This document shows positions 47,623 through 56,780 of a DNA stretch of 64,000 nucleotides, in pieces. The notes under the pieces are model-generated. The model worked only from the letters and a program-made list of their open reading frames with translations, did not search any database and was not told the origin of the DNA. A program made the translations under genes and the position numbers. Source of the stretch: Bordetella sp. 02P26C-1 (GTDB taxonomy: Bacteria; Pseudomonadota; Gammaproteobacteria; Burkholderiales; Burkholderiaceae_B); contig NZ_WSJB01000012.1 in NCBI RefSeq assembly GCF_009763255.1, forward strand, positions 279,578 to 343,577. Reading direction: 5' to 3'. Every line of letters starts with the position of its first letter. The stretch's first letter is position 1.

Positions 47623-48210
47623 CTAGGACAGGTCTTTCTGGACAGGGAGCGCCTCGCCGATGGCGTAATAGTGCCCGCCGGCCACGTAGTGCAGGCTGCG
47701 TAGCGAGGAATCCGCCGATTCGAAAGCCCAGTGGCCGTCACGAAACACCCGGGTATCCGACCAGGCGCCCACGATCTCCCCGATGAATAAATCGTAGACC
47801 TGCTGGTTGTGCGGCTCCGGGATCAGCTTGCATTCAAGCCAAGCGGCACACCCTTGCACAAACGGCATATCACGCCCGTCGATATCGAACAGGCTTATCC
47901 CGCAATGTTGCAGCTTGGTGGGATCAGAAATCAGACTACGCGAGCCCACCGCACTGGTTGCAGACAATAAGGCCACCGTGGGAATCTGAATGACGAAACG
48001 ACCGCTTTGCTCGATCAATGGCCGCGTGGCGGTGGCCTTGTCGATCACCACGGTTAACTTCGGAGGATCGAAATCCAGCGCGCACGCCCATGCCGCCGCC
48101 ATCACGTTGGATACGCCCTCATGCGACGCCGACACCAGCACCGTGGGGCCATGATTGAGCAGCCGATGCGATTTAGGCAGAGGAACCGGAGAGAGATGGG
48201 ACTGTTGCAT
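47623..48210 (-). CDS. Flavin reductase-like (FMN-binding split barrel) protein
   Basis: 195 residues with the flavin reductase domain: GPTVLVSASHEGVSNVMAAA and DPPKLTVVIDKATATRPLIE followed by SGRFVIQIPTVA. FMN binding and NAD(P)H-dependent reduction are typical. The ATG ending at 48210 is chosen because upstream in-frame sequence is not conserved in character. It stands alone on this strand; a partner monooxygenase is not visible. Confidence 0.85.
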   Translation of the reverse strand: MQQSHLSPVPLPKSHRLLNHGPTVLVSASHEGVSNVMAAAWACALDFDPPKLTVVIDKATATRPLIEQSGRFVIQIPTVALLSATSAVGSRSLISDPTKLQHCGISLFDIDGRDMPFVQGCAAWLECKLIPEPHNQQVYDLFIGEIVGAWSDTRVFRDGHWAFESADSSLRSLHYVAGGHYYAIGEALPVQKDLS

Positions 48211-48305
48211 CGTGACGTTAACTTGTTGGGAAAACGCGATGATAATCGGGTCGCCGCACGCAGGCATGAACGGCCGCCTTTGCATGATGGATCTAGAGAC
48301 CAACG

Positions 48306-48330
48306 AAAAACGCGCCGCCTGGGCGACGCG
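48306..48330 (-). terminator. Terminator of the penicillin acylase-family gene
   Basis: CGCGCCGCC (48311-48319) pairs with GGCGACGCG (48322-48330), the central step being a G-U pair in the minus-strand RNA. Five T's follow on that strand. It is about 110 bases after the acylase stop. Confidence 0.65.
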
Positions 48331-48442
48331 TCGAGGTGAACACCAGCCTCCGGGCGCATCTGAGTGCGCCGATGCCGAGAGATGACAGCTCTCGACACCG
48401 GTTTGCCACGGCACGCGCGCGAGGGCGAGGCCCTACACACGC

Positions 48443-50914
48443 TTATTGCCGGGCCGCGCCAGGGCGTAGCACGAGGCTATCTCCCAACTCGCTCTCGACC
48501 TTTTCGCGGCTATAGGCCATCGGCACGTACTTGCCAGTTGCCCAGCCTTCCAAGAGATTCTGGTAGTACGGACTACGCGGGTCGGCTGATTGGCCCGGGG
48601 TATTTTGAATACGCGAATTATCCCAATTGCCCACGTCGATCACCTGACGGTAGGACGCGCCGCTGATCTGACGGAAATCCGACTTGCGGAACGTTGCGCG
48701 GTGAACGGTGTCATTGTCGCCGCTGACCGCGTAACGTGGCGTGCTCCAGGCCTTGGCCGTGTCCGGCGGCAGCATCTTTGCCAAGCTATGCTCGAACTGA
48801 ATATGGTGCAGACGGCCCCATTCCCACTTGCTCGAGTCGTTGCCCAACATCGCGGTCAGCTTCTGCATACCGTCGCCCAACGCAGCCAACAACAGGGCAT
48901 CGCGACCTTGTTCGGGGCGCGGACCAAAGGCCGCATCCGGCGTGGCGAGCTTCTCCAACACCTTGATGGTCTTCAGTTCCCCATAGGCCTTGTGCCCTTG
49001 CGCGGGCACGTATAGCTCGGTGACACGCTTGACCACCTCCGGCAGCCAGAACTCATACACGGTAGCGGCCTCGGAATCGACCTCGGTGCGTGCGTCCCAG
49101 TCTTTCAGCAGACGCAACCCCTCGCCCACCAACGGGTCGGTGGAGTTGAGCGATTTGGCATAGCCCGTGAGCGTGCGCGCGGGGATGGAGAGGTTATCGA
49201 ACTGCAGCTTTTGCGAGGTCTCGAGGTCCAGGCCTTGCGCATCGGCCAGAACTTCGCGGATACGCTGCACGCGATACGGTTCGGCCCAGGTGCGGTTCGA
49301 AATATCCTTGTAGGGATAGTCGGCCGGCAGGTTGTATTCATTGGCCGTGGCGATATAGCCTTCCGGTGGATTGAATGCCTTGGGCAGCGCTTTGGGATCG
49401 AGGAATCCGCTCCATTCGAATTCGCCATTACCCGGCACCGGCAGCATTCCCGACCAGTCCGCGCGTGGACGAATCGGGGCTATGCTGCCACCGAACCAGC
49501 CGATGTTGCCGTCCACATCGGCATAGACCATGTTCTCGCTAGGCGTGTAGTGGCGTTCCATGCCGGCGACGAATTCATCCCAGTTCTGGGCTTGATTCAA
49601 GCGCAGGCTGGCGAGATAAGCCGCAGTCCCCGGATACTCGAGATAGGCAGCGCGTAGCGCATACGCTTTATGAGTTGCGGCATCCTCATGGATCACCGGA
49701 CCGTGACGGGTGAACTTCAATTGACGCGTGACGGGTTGCTGACCGCGCACGTCGATGGTTTCGTTAAGTGTACGCATATCCTCCCAGCCGCCGCGATAGC
49801 GATACTGGTTGGGATTGGCGGGATTGGTTTCGTAAACGTAGAGGTCTTCTTCGTCCGCGAACGCGAAAATCGTCAAGCCGAACGCGATGCGTTCATTGTG
49901 CCCCATCGATACGCCGGGCAGCGCGGGCTCGCCAGCGCCGATCACATTCCAACCGGGAGCATTCAAATGGACCATGTAGCGCAATGAGGGCATGGCGATG
50001 GATCGATGGGGATCGCCCGCCAGGATAGGCCGTCCAGACGCGGTGCGCTGCCCGGAGATCGTCCAGTTATTGCTTTCATATCGCGGGGCCATGGCATCGA
50101 AATCCGGATCCAGCGATGCCATCAGATTCGCGGACAGTGTATTGGCCAGGATTTCGCGTTCTTCCGCAGCCAAGGGGCTGCGCGGGAAATCCGATGCCTC
50201 GAACTTCTGCCCATCGCGGGCGAGCTTGTAGTTTGCCAGTACGGCGTCGCTGATCTGGGCCACGTTCAAACCGGCGGGCACTTGCAACGCAATGGGCGGC
50301 TCATAGACCCCAAGCGCCTGCACATTGTTCACACCCAGCGCCGCGATTTGCTGAGCCAGCTTCACCTCCGCGGTCAGGTTCCGGGTCAGGCCGTAGAGAC
50401 GGATCAACGAAGTTTCGGGGCTCCAGTAGCCGGGCTCGGTGCCTGTGAGCTTGAACTCTGGCGGCATTTGATCGGGGTTGGCTTTCACCCAATCGACATA
50501 GGCGTTGATCCCTTGCGCGAACGCGGTCAGGATCGCCTGACCGTCGGGGTGATAACTGGCGAACTCGGTCTGCAAGTCACCACGATACAAAAACAGTCGC
50601 GCTGCACGGTCCTGTTCGATAAAGCGCGGGCCGAACTGCTCGGCCATCTTGCCTTCACCTTGACGGCGCCAGAGGTCGAGCTGCCACAGCCGGTCGCGTG
50701 CCGCGCTGAATCCTTGCGCAAAGAAGAGATCGTTTTGATTCTGCGCATAGATATGCGAGACACCGTATTTATCTCGCAGTATTTCGACTGGCTGCGACAA
50801 CCCCGGCATATCAAGGGTGGCTTGTTTGTCGCCTCCCGTGGAGGCGCAGCCTCCCAACAGCGCCACCAGTCCACATGCCAGCCATGTAGAGACCTTTTTA
50901 TTCAACCTACGCAT
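48443..50914 (-). CDS. Penicillin acylase-family Ntn hydrolase, lipoprotein
   Basis: 823-residue precursor of an N-terminal-nucleophile hydrolase. The lipobox LLGGC places a lipid on Cys23. The alpha chain contains DKYGVSHIYAQNQNDLFFAQ and SAARDRLWQLDLWRRQGEGKM, and the beta chain should begin at Ser281 in ESNNWTISGQRTASGRPIL after self-cleavage. Family members hydrolyse beta-lactam side chains, acyl-homoserine lactones or other amides; substrate is not readable. The ATG ending at 50914 opens the signal peptide. Its neighbours are not obviously related. Confidence 0.92.
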   Translation of the reverse strand: MRRLNKKVSTWLACGLVALLGGCASTGGDKQATLDMPGLSQPVEILRDKYGVSHIYAQNQNDLFFAQGFSAARDRLWQLDLWRRQGEGKMAEQFGPRFIEQDRAARLFLYRGDLQTEFASYHPDGQAILTAFAQGINAYVDWVKANPDQMPPEFKLTGTEPGYWSPETSLIRLYGLTRNLTAEVKLAQQIAALGVNNVQALGVYEPPIALQVPAGLNVAQISDAVLANYKLARDGQKFEASDFPRSPLAAEEREILANTLSANLMASLDPDFDAMAPRYESNNWTISGQRTASGRPILAGDPHRSIAMPSLRYMVHLNAPGWNVIGAGEPALPGVSMGHNERIAFGLTIFAFADEEDLYVYETNPANPNQYRYRGGWEDMRTLNETIDVRGQQPVTRQLKFTRHGPVIHEDAATHKAYALRAAYLEYPGTAAYLASLRLNQAQNWDEFVAGMERHYTPSENMVYADVDGNIGWFGGSIAPIRPRADWSGMLPVPGNGEFEWSGFLDPKALPKAFNPPEGYIATANEYNLPADYPYKDISNRTWAEPYRVQRIREVLADAQGLDLETSQKLQFDNLSIPARTLTGYAKSLNSTDPLVGEGLRLLKDWDARTEVDSEAATVYEFWLPEVVKRVTELYVPAQGHKAYGELKTIKVLEKLATPDAAFGPRPEQGRDALLLAALGDGMQKLTAMLGNDSSKWEWGRLHHIQFEHSLAKMLPPDTAKAWSTPRYAVSGDNDTVHRATFRKSDFRQISGASYRQVIDVGNWDNSRIQNTPGQSADPRSPYYQNLLEGWATGKYVPMAYSREKVESELGDSLVLRPGAARQ

Positions 50915-51003
50915 TGCCCCTCTCCCAGTAGTTGCCGAACTTCCCTCTCCCGGCAAACGTGACGACAAAACAGGCTATCGAGATATAACGGTCGAATGAC
51001 ACT

Positions 51004-53217
51004 CTACGCCTGGACTGCGGCCCCTATCAAGTCTTCGATCTTCACGGGCAAGTCTCTGACGCGTACGCCCGTTGCGTGATAGACGGCGTTCATCACGGCG
51101 GCGGCAAACCCGGCCAGGCCAATTTCGCCGATACCGCGCGCGCCCACCTCGTTCCAGACGACATCGGGGTAGTCGAGAAATGACACGTCGATCTGCGGTG
51201 CGTCGGCATGCGTGGCGACCAGGTAATCCGCGAGGTTGCTGTTTACGGGCGCGCCGGAGCGATGGTCGTAATGGGTTTGCTCAAGCATCGCCATGCCTAT
51301 GCCCATGATGATCGCGCCTTCGATCTGGTTACGGCCAGTGCGCGGATTCAGGATTCGACCGCCATCAATGACGGTGACCACCCGCTTGACGCGTAGGCGT
51401 GCCGTCGCGGCATGCCAAGCGACTTCGACGAAGTGAGCCCCGTATGAGGCGATGGAGTATTTTTTCTTCGCGTCCGCGCCGGTATCGGCCTGCCCCTCGC
51501 CCGCGACACTGACTACGCCGGCATCCGTCAATATCTCTGCCACAGGGACGCCGGGGTCGTTCTGATCGTGCTTTAGCGCGAGACGTCCGTCACGCATGAC
51601 CAGATCGTCAGCAGATTTCCCTGCGTACGGTGCGTCCTTTTTAGTGGCCAGTTTGATGGCGGCCCGCACGGCTTTACGGGTGGCGGACAGCGCTGCCGGC
51701 ACAATAGACGCGGTGGCCGCGGAACCGCCGGACACGGGGCCGGGTGGCAGTCGCGTATCGCCCAGCCCCACTTCAATACGATCAAGGGGGATGCCGGTCT
51801 CGGCACTGAGTAGCTGGGCAAGGATGGTGTATGTGCCCGTGCCGATATCCTGTGTGGCGCAGAGTATTCGCGCCGTGCCGTCAGCGTGTAACGTCACGCG
51901 GACTTCGCTAGGCATGCGCATCGCAGGCCACGTACAGGCCGCCATGCCCCGGCCCAGTACTTCGTCGCCCTGACGCATCGTGCCGACTTCGGCCTGGCGA
52001 CGGTGCCAGCCGAAACGCTCAGCGCCTTGCTCCAGACATTCGCGCAGATGCCGCGAAGAGAAAGGCAAATTCTTGCCTTCGTCATGATCGGGCTCGTTTT
52101 TAAGCCGCAGCTCGATGGGGTCCATCTTCAACGCCCAGGCTAGCTCGTCCATCGCGGATTCGAGCGCATACATGCCGGGCACGGCGCCCGGCCCGCGCAT
52201 GGAGGTGGGCGCACCGACGTGGCGCCTCGGCATGCCCCAACACACCGACAAGTTAGGCGTGCTGTACATGCGCGGCGTGGGCTCGCCACAACCCTCGCGA
52301 TAATCGTCGCGTATCGACGCCTGGCTCAGGTAATGGTGCTGTATCGACACCAAGCGCCCATCCTGCGTAGCGCCCAAGCGCAGATGCTGGCGCGTATAGG
52401 GACGATGGCCCGCGCTGTGAAAAGTCATGGCCCGGCTGATGACGACTTTGACGGGTAGGCCGAGCATGCGGGCCGCCACGGCTGCCAGCAGTGAATGCGG
52501 CCACGGCCAGAGCTTGCCGCCAAATCCCGAGCCCAAATAATGCGAGATCACGCGCACGTTTTCGATGCCCATACCGAGCATCTGGGCGATCACGTCACGC
52601 TGGTTGACCACGCCTTGCGTGGCATCATAGAGCGTGAGGGTATCGTCATCGTAATGCGCGACACACGCATGCAACTCGATGGAGTTATGCGTTTCGACGG
52701 GCGTTGAGTACACCGCATCTATACGTACGGCTGCCTGCGCAAAGGCGCTTTGCGCATCGCCTCGCGTGCTTTCCGTGTTGGGGGTGTCTTCGTCTGCGGG
52801 TGGCGAGACATCGGGTGATTGCGCGTCATAGGTCACTTGGACCGCATTCGCCGCTGCCTGCGCCTGCTCGTAGGTATCTGCCACGACAAAGGCGACATAC
52901 TGTCCGTAGTATCGAACCTGATCGTCATCCAGTGGCGGGCGCCTTTCGTCAATCGAGCCGCTGGCGGCACGGTACAGCGGTGGGCGGTTGCCATGATGCA
53001 GCACCACGCGCACGCCCGGCATGGACTCCGCGCGAGCGGTGTTTATCGACACCACGCGTCCGTGCGCGATGGTGGCGCATACCGGCATGCCATATACCAT
53101 CCCGGGCAAATTAAAGTCCGCTGTGTAGCGCGCTGCCCCGCTTACCTTGACGGGGCCGTCGATGCGGGCATAAGGACTTCCAATCGCCTCCGGATTGGCC
53201 AGTTGAGCTTGAGCCAT
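51004..53217 (-). CDS. paoC: Aldehyde oxidoreductase molybdenum-binding subunit (PaoC-like)
   Basis: Xanthine oxidase-family subunit of 737 residues binding the molybdenum cytosine dinucleotide cofactor. It has RIDGPVKVSGAARYTADFNL, GSGFGGKLWPWPHS, MRGPGAVPGMYALES and the catalytic glutamate in GARGIGEIGLAG. The length matches E. coli PaoC. It is the third gene after the [2Fe-2S] and FAD subunits, 13 bases from the latter. The cofactor-insertion chaperone PaoD is not nearby. Likely oxidises aromatic or other aldehydes. Confidence 0.92.
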   Translation of the reverse strand: MAQAQLANPEAIGSPYARIDGPVKVSGAARYTADFNLPGMVYGMPVCATIAHGRVVSINTARAESMPGVRVVLHHGNRPPLYRAASGSIDERRPPLDDDQVRYYGQYVAFVVADTYEQAQAAANAVQVTYDAQSPDVSPPADEDTPNTESTRGDAQSAFAQAAVRIDAVYSTPVETHNSIELHACVAHYDDDTLTLYDATQGVVNQRDVIAQMLGMGIENVRVISHYLGSGFGGKLWPWPHSLLAAVAARMLGLPVKVVISRAMTFHSAGHRPYTRQHLRLGATQDGRLVSIQHHYLSQASIRDDYREGCGEPTPRMYSTPNLSVCWGMPRRHVGAPTSMRGPGAVPGMYALESAMDELAWALKMDPIELRLKNEPDHDEGKNLPFSSRHLRECLEQGAERFGWHRRQAEVGTMRQGDEVLGRGMAACTWPAMRMPSEVRVTLHADGTARILCATQDIGTGTYTILAQLLSAETGIPLDRIEVGLGDTRLPPGPVSGGSAATASIVPAALSATRKAVRAAIKLATKKDAPYAGKSADDLVMRDGRLALKHDQNDPGVPVAEILTDAGVVSVAGEGQADTGADAKKKYSIASYGAHFVEVAWHAATARLRVKRVVTVIDGGRILNPRTGRNQIEGAIIMGIGMAMLEQTHYDHRSGAPVNSNLADYLVATHADAPQIDVSFLDYPDVVWNEVGARGIGEIGLAGFAAAVMNAVYHATGVRVRDLPVKIEDLIGAAVQA

Positions 53218-53230
53218 GATGCGCTTCCTC

Positions 53231-54220
53231 TTATTGCGGTGGCAGGGCGGTGGACAGGGTATGCACGAGACAGCGCCGCGCCAGCTCGATCTTGAAGCCG
53301 TTCTCGCGATAGGGGATGGCGTCTTGCAAAGCGGCCTGCGCGGCCTGCTCGTAAAGCGACCGCGTGGGGACTTGATGCAACAACACTTGTTCGGCCTGCG
53401 GGCTATGCCATGGGCGCGTCCCGACCCCACCCAGGGCAATGCCGGCCTTCGCGATACGGCCATCGTGGACTTGCAGCACGACGGCGGCCGAGGCCAACGC
53501 GAATTCGTAAGAAGCCCGATCGCGCAGTTTGATGTAGCAGCTATGCGTGCCCTCGCCCAGCGGTGTCAAGCCGACATAGGTGATCATCTCGCCGGGCTCC
53601 AGCACCGTTTCCCGATGAGGGGTGTCGCCCGGCAACAAATAGAACTCCCGAATCGGGATGGCGCGCTCTCCGGCCCGATGCTGCACATGCACCGTGGCGT
53701 CCAACGCCATCAGCGCAACGTTCATGTCAGAAGGATTACTGGCGATGCAATGTTCGCTGGTACCCAATACCGCCAAATTGCGATGGTGCCCCTCAATCGC
53801 ATCACAACCCGTGCCAGGCTCGCGTTTATTGCAGCGCGCCGCACGATCGCGGAAATACACACAGCGAGTGCGCTGCAGCAAATTGCCACCGGTCGTCGCC
53901 ATATTGCGTAGTTGAGGCGAAGCGCCGGATAGCAGCGCTTGGGATAGCACCGGATACCTATCGGCAATATGCGCATCATTCGCCAGGTCCGCGTTGCGCA
54001 CGAGCGCACCAATCAACGTTCGGCCATCGGGCAGTTGCTCGACCCGGTCCAGGCCTAAGCCATTGATATCGACAACATGCGAAGGCGTCTCGACATCGAG
54101 TTTCATTAGATCAATGAGCGTCGTTCCACCCGCTAAAAAACGTATCTGGTGCGCGTGCTCCTGCGCCAAGCGCAGCGCGGCATCGAGATCGTGAGCACGC
54201 GTGTATTCAAAACTATGCAT
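53231..54220 (-). CDS. paoB: Aldehyde oxidoreductase FAD-binding subunit (PaoB-like)
   Basis: 329-residue FAD subunit. The FAD motifs RFLAGGTTLIDLMKLDV and ATTGGNLLQRTRCVYFRD are present, and the latter runs into CNKREPGTGCDA, so the cysteines bind the extra [4Fe-4S] cluster that distinguishes PaoB and 4-hydroxybenzoyl-CoA reductase-like subunits. The ATG ending at 54220 overlaps the PaoA-like gene by eight bases. Confidence 0.92.
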   Translation of the reverse strand: MHSFEYTRAHDLDAALRLAQEHAHQIRFLAGGTTLIDLMKLDVETPSHVVDINGLGLDRVEQLPDGRTLIGALVRNADLANDAHIADRYPVLSQALLSGASPQLRNMATTGGNLLQRTRCVYFRDRAARCNKREPGTGCDAIEGHHRNLAVLGTSEHCIASNPSDMNVALMALDATVHVQHRAGERAIPIREFYLLPGDTPHRETVLEPGEMITYVGLTPLGEGTHSCYIKLRDRASYEFALASAAVVLQVHDGRIAKAGIALGGVGTRPWHSPQAEQVLLHQVPTRSLYEQAAQAALQDAIPYRENGFKIELARRCLVHTLSTALPPQ

Positions 54221-54725
54221 GGCTTTTCCCTTTGGTACGCACGTCTTGAATCGCGGCCACAATGTTCGAGTAGGCACCGCAGCGGCAGATATTGCCGCTC
54301 ATCATTTCGCGGATGTCTGCATCGCTATCGCCACACGGTTCTTGGAGCAAAGCGGCCGCGGACATGATCTGCCCGGCCGTACAGTAGCCGCATTGATAGC
54401 CGTCGTGCTCGACAAAAGCGGCTTGCAAAGGGTGCAGCGACTCTGGGCCACCCAGGCCCTCAATGGTGGTGATCTTCTGCCCTTGCACCGAGATGGCCAA
54501 TACCAAGCAGGCATTGACGCGGCGGTCATCCACGTGCACCGTACAGGCACCGCACTGACCGTGATCACAGCCTTTTTTGGTGCCCGTCAGGGTTAGCTTT
54601 TCGCGCAAGGTGTCTAGAAGCGTGGCGCGTGGATCCACCGTCAATGTCCGAGCCTCGCCATTGACGTGGAGCGTGATCGGAATGTTTTGTTCGGAGACTG
54701 ATGTGGGGGAAACGAGTACCGACAT
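54213..54725 (-). CDS. paoA: Aldehyde oxidoreductase [2Fe-2S] subunit (PaoA-like)
   Basis: 170-residue iron-sulfur subunit with two [2Fe-2S] sites: GTKKGCDHGQCGACTVHVDD in the ferredoxin domain and GYQCGYCTAGQIM with GNICRCGAY in the helical domain. It starts MSVLVSPTSVSEQNIPITLH and has no twin-arginine signal, whereas E. coli PaoA carries one. The enzyme may therefore stay in the cytoplasm, although export through a longer undetected N-terminus cannot be excluded. First gene of the operon, divergent from metY. Confidence 0.92.
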   Translation of the reverse strand: MSVLVSPTSVSEQNIPITLHVNGEARTLTVDPRATLLDTLREKLTLTGTKKGCDHGQCGACTVHVDDRRVNACLVLAISVQGQKITTIEGLGGPESLHPLQAAFVEHDGYQCGYCTAGQIMSAAALLQEPCGDSDADIREMMSGNICRCGAYSNIVAAIQDVRTKGKSHA

Positions 54726-54901
54726 GAGGGAGCTCCGGCTGGCTAGAGTTGACTGGCAGCCGGCAGCAAGTTGCGTTCCTACATTATCGATAGCACCCGA
54801 CAGGTTCCCCTGCACGCGGTGGTGGACGATAATAGACCGAGGAATCGCAGGCGAATCGCGCCTTCGGCATCCTGCTAATGACAACCTGACTTTTTATAAA
54901 T

Positions 54902-56179
54902 ATGAGAATAGAGACACTTGCCGTCCATGCCGGTTACAGCCCCGATCCCACGACCAAGGCCGTGGCGGTCCCCATCTATCAGACAGTCGCCTATGCGTTT
55001 GACAACGCTCAGCACGGCGCGGATCTGTTCGATCTGAAGGTCCCGGGCAACATCTATACGCGCATCATGAACCCCACGACCGACGTGCTGGAAAAGCGCG
55101 TCGCGGCGCTGGAGGGCGGTATCGCGGCGCTAGCCGTGGCGTCTGGCATGGCCGCCATCACGGCCGCGATTCAGACCTTGGCCGAAGCTGGCGACAATAT
55201 CGTCAGCGCCAGCACCTTGTATGGCGGCACGTACAACCTGTTCGCTCACACCTTTCCCCAGCAAGGGATCGAAGTACGCTTTGCCGACCCCCGCGATCCG
55301 GCGAGCTTTGGCGCGTTGATCGACGACAAGACCAAAGCCGTATTCATCGAGTCCATCGGGAACCCGCTAGGCAACGTCACCGACATCCGTGCGCTAGCCG
55401 ATGTGGCCCACGCGCATGGCGTGCCCCTGATCGTGGATAACACGGTGCCTTCGCCCTATCTGCTGCGCCCGTTCGAACACGGCGCCGATATCGTGGTGCA
55501 TTCGCTCACGAAGTATCTGGGCGGACACGGCACCAGCGTAGGCGGGGCGATTGTCGATAGTGGCAAATTTCCCTGGGCCGAACACAAGGAACGGTTCAAG
55601 CGACTCAATGAGCCAGATGTCAGCTACCACGGCGTGGTCTACACCGAAGCCCTTGGTCCAGCCGCCTACATCGGCCGTGCGCGTGTCGTCCCGCTACGCA
55701 ATATGGGCGCCGCGATCTCGCCGGAGAACGCCTTTCAGATCTTGCAAGGCATCGAGACGCTGGCGCTGCGCATGGACCGTATTTGCGACAACGCCCAGAA
55801 AATCGCCGAAGCCCTGCAAAAACATCCCAAGGTGGAATGGGTCCGCTATGCCGGGCTGAAGGATCATCCGGATCACGCTATCGTCCAAAAGCAGTCTGGC
55901 GGGCGCGCATCGGGCATTCTGTCGTTTAGCCTGAAAGGTGATGGCGGCCGTGAAGCCGGCGCGCGATTCCTGGATGCGCTCCAACTGTTCACGCGTCTGG
56001 TCAACATCGGCGACGCAAAATCACTGGCCACGCACCCGGCGTCGACCACGCACCGTCAGCTGAATGCGCAGGAGCTCGCCAAAGCGGGGGTCACAGAAGG
56101 CATGGTGCGCCTGTCCATCGGCATCGAGCATATTGATGATCTGATGGAAGATTTGGAGCAGGCGCTCAGCCAAGTCTGA
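54902..56179 (+). CDS. metY: O-acetylhomoserine aminocarboxypropyltransferase
   Basis: PLP enzyme that makes homocysteine by direct sulfhydrylation, 425 residues. The family opening is TLAVHAGYSPDPTTKAVAVP, and the PLP lysine is in VHSLTKYLGGHGTSVGG. YTRIMNPTTDVLEKRVAALEGG and the C-terminal LATHPASTTHRQL are typical of MetY rather than MetB. It consumes sulfide, the end product of the sulfate operon at 5.3-12.2 kb. The ATG is at 54902 after a 176-base gap shared with the divergent paoA-like gene. Confidence 0.94.
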   Translation: MRIETLAVHAGYSPDPTTKAVAVPIYQTVAYAFDNAQHGADLFDLKVPGNIYTRIMNPTTDVLEKRVAALEGGIAALAVASGMAAITAAIQTLAEAGDNIVSASTLYGGTYNLFAHTFPQQGIEVRFADPRDPASFGALIDDKTKAVFIESIGNPLGNVTDIRALADVAHAHGVPLIVDNTVPSPYLLRPFEHGADIVVHSLTKYLGGHGTSVGGAIVDSGKFPWAEHKERFKRLNEPDVSYHGVVYTEALGPAAYIGRARVVPLRNMGAAISPENAFQILQGIETLALRMDRICDNAQKIAEALQKHPKVEWVRYAGLKDHPDHAIVQKQSGGRASGILSFSLKGDGGREAGARFLDALQLFTRLVNIGDAKSLATHPASTTHRQLNAQELAKAGVTEGMVRLSIGIEHIDDLMEDLEQALSQV

Positions 56180-56215
56180 TCGTGATGAATCAGGACCTCG
56201 CCGTCGAGAGGTCTG

Positions 56216-56245
56216 GCTAGCGGTTGATTGACATCAACCGCTAGC
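56216..56245. terminator. Hairpin between metY and the GNAT gene
   Basis: GCTAGCGGTTGAT, four-base loop, ATCAACCGCTAGC: a perfect 13-pair inverted repeat in the convergent gap. No T-run follows, so termination is likely but not classical. A second dyad (GACCTC...GAGGTC) lies just upstream at about 56194-56213. Confidence 0.55.
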
Positions 56246-56292
56246 ACCTTCGTAGATGACGCCGGGTCCTGGCTACGCAAAACCCCTCGTTT

Positions 56293-56730
56293 TCAGGGCG
56301 CTTTGCGATACTGCACAAAGCCCGGACGATCCGCGATGCGGTCGTATAACTGCATCGCGGTATGGTTGCTCTCGTGCGTCAGCCAATACACCCGAGGCGA
56401 TTGCTTCTCCCGCGCCTGGGCGTACACATGCTCGATCAACGCCCTGCCATGGCCCGTACCCCGCAGCTCCGGATCGACGAACAGATCTTGCAGATAGCAG
56501 TAATCGCCCTCGGTCCAGCAGGATCGATGGAATATCCAATGCACCATCCCGACAGCGCGACCCTCGTGAAACGCCAAGGCAGCGTGCATGGGTTCATCAG
56601 GGTTTAGAAAACGATTCCAGGTCTTGGCGGTGACGTGTTCCGGGATTTCAACGTTGTAAAACGTCTGGTATCCCTTCCAAAGCGGCAGCCAAGCTTCGAA
56701 ATCGTGCTCGGTGATCGGGCGAATATCCAT
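56293..56730 (-). CDS. GNAT-family N-acetyltransferase
   Basis: 145 residues with the GNAT fold. IRPITEHDFEAWLPLWKGYQ opens the domain, DLFVDPELRGTGHGRALIEH is motif A with the acetyl-CoA-binding RGTGHG, and YWLTHESNHTAMQLYDRIA completes motif B. The acceptor is unknown; an amino acid or small amine is usual for this short group. It is convergent with metY. Confidence 0.92.
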   Translation of the reverse strand: MDIRPITEHDFEAWLPLWKGYQTFYNVEIPEHVTAKTWNRFLNPDEPMHAALAFHEGRAVGMVHWIFHRSCWTEGDYCYLQDLFVDPELRGTGHGRALIEHVYAQAREKQSPRVYWLTHESNHTAMQLYDRIADRPGFVQYRKAP

Positions 56731-56780
56731 AGTGGTTTAAGCGTCAACAAAAGTTATACGTACGCGCATCATACTAAAGC

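Noticed and set aside
50006..50962. 318-codon plus-strand frame over the 5' part of the acylase gene
   Set aside because: It is antisense to conserved acylase motifs and shows no domain of its own.
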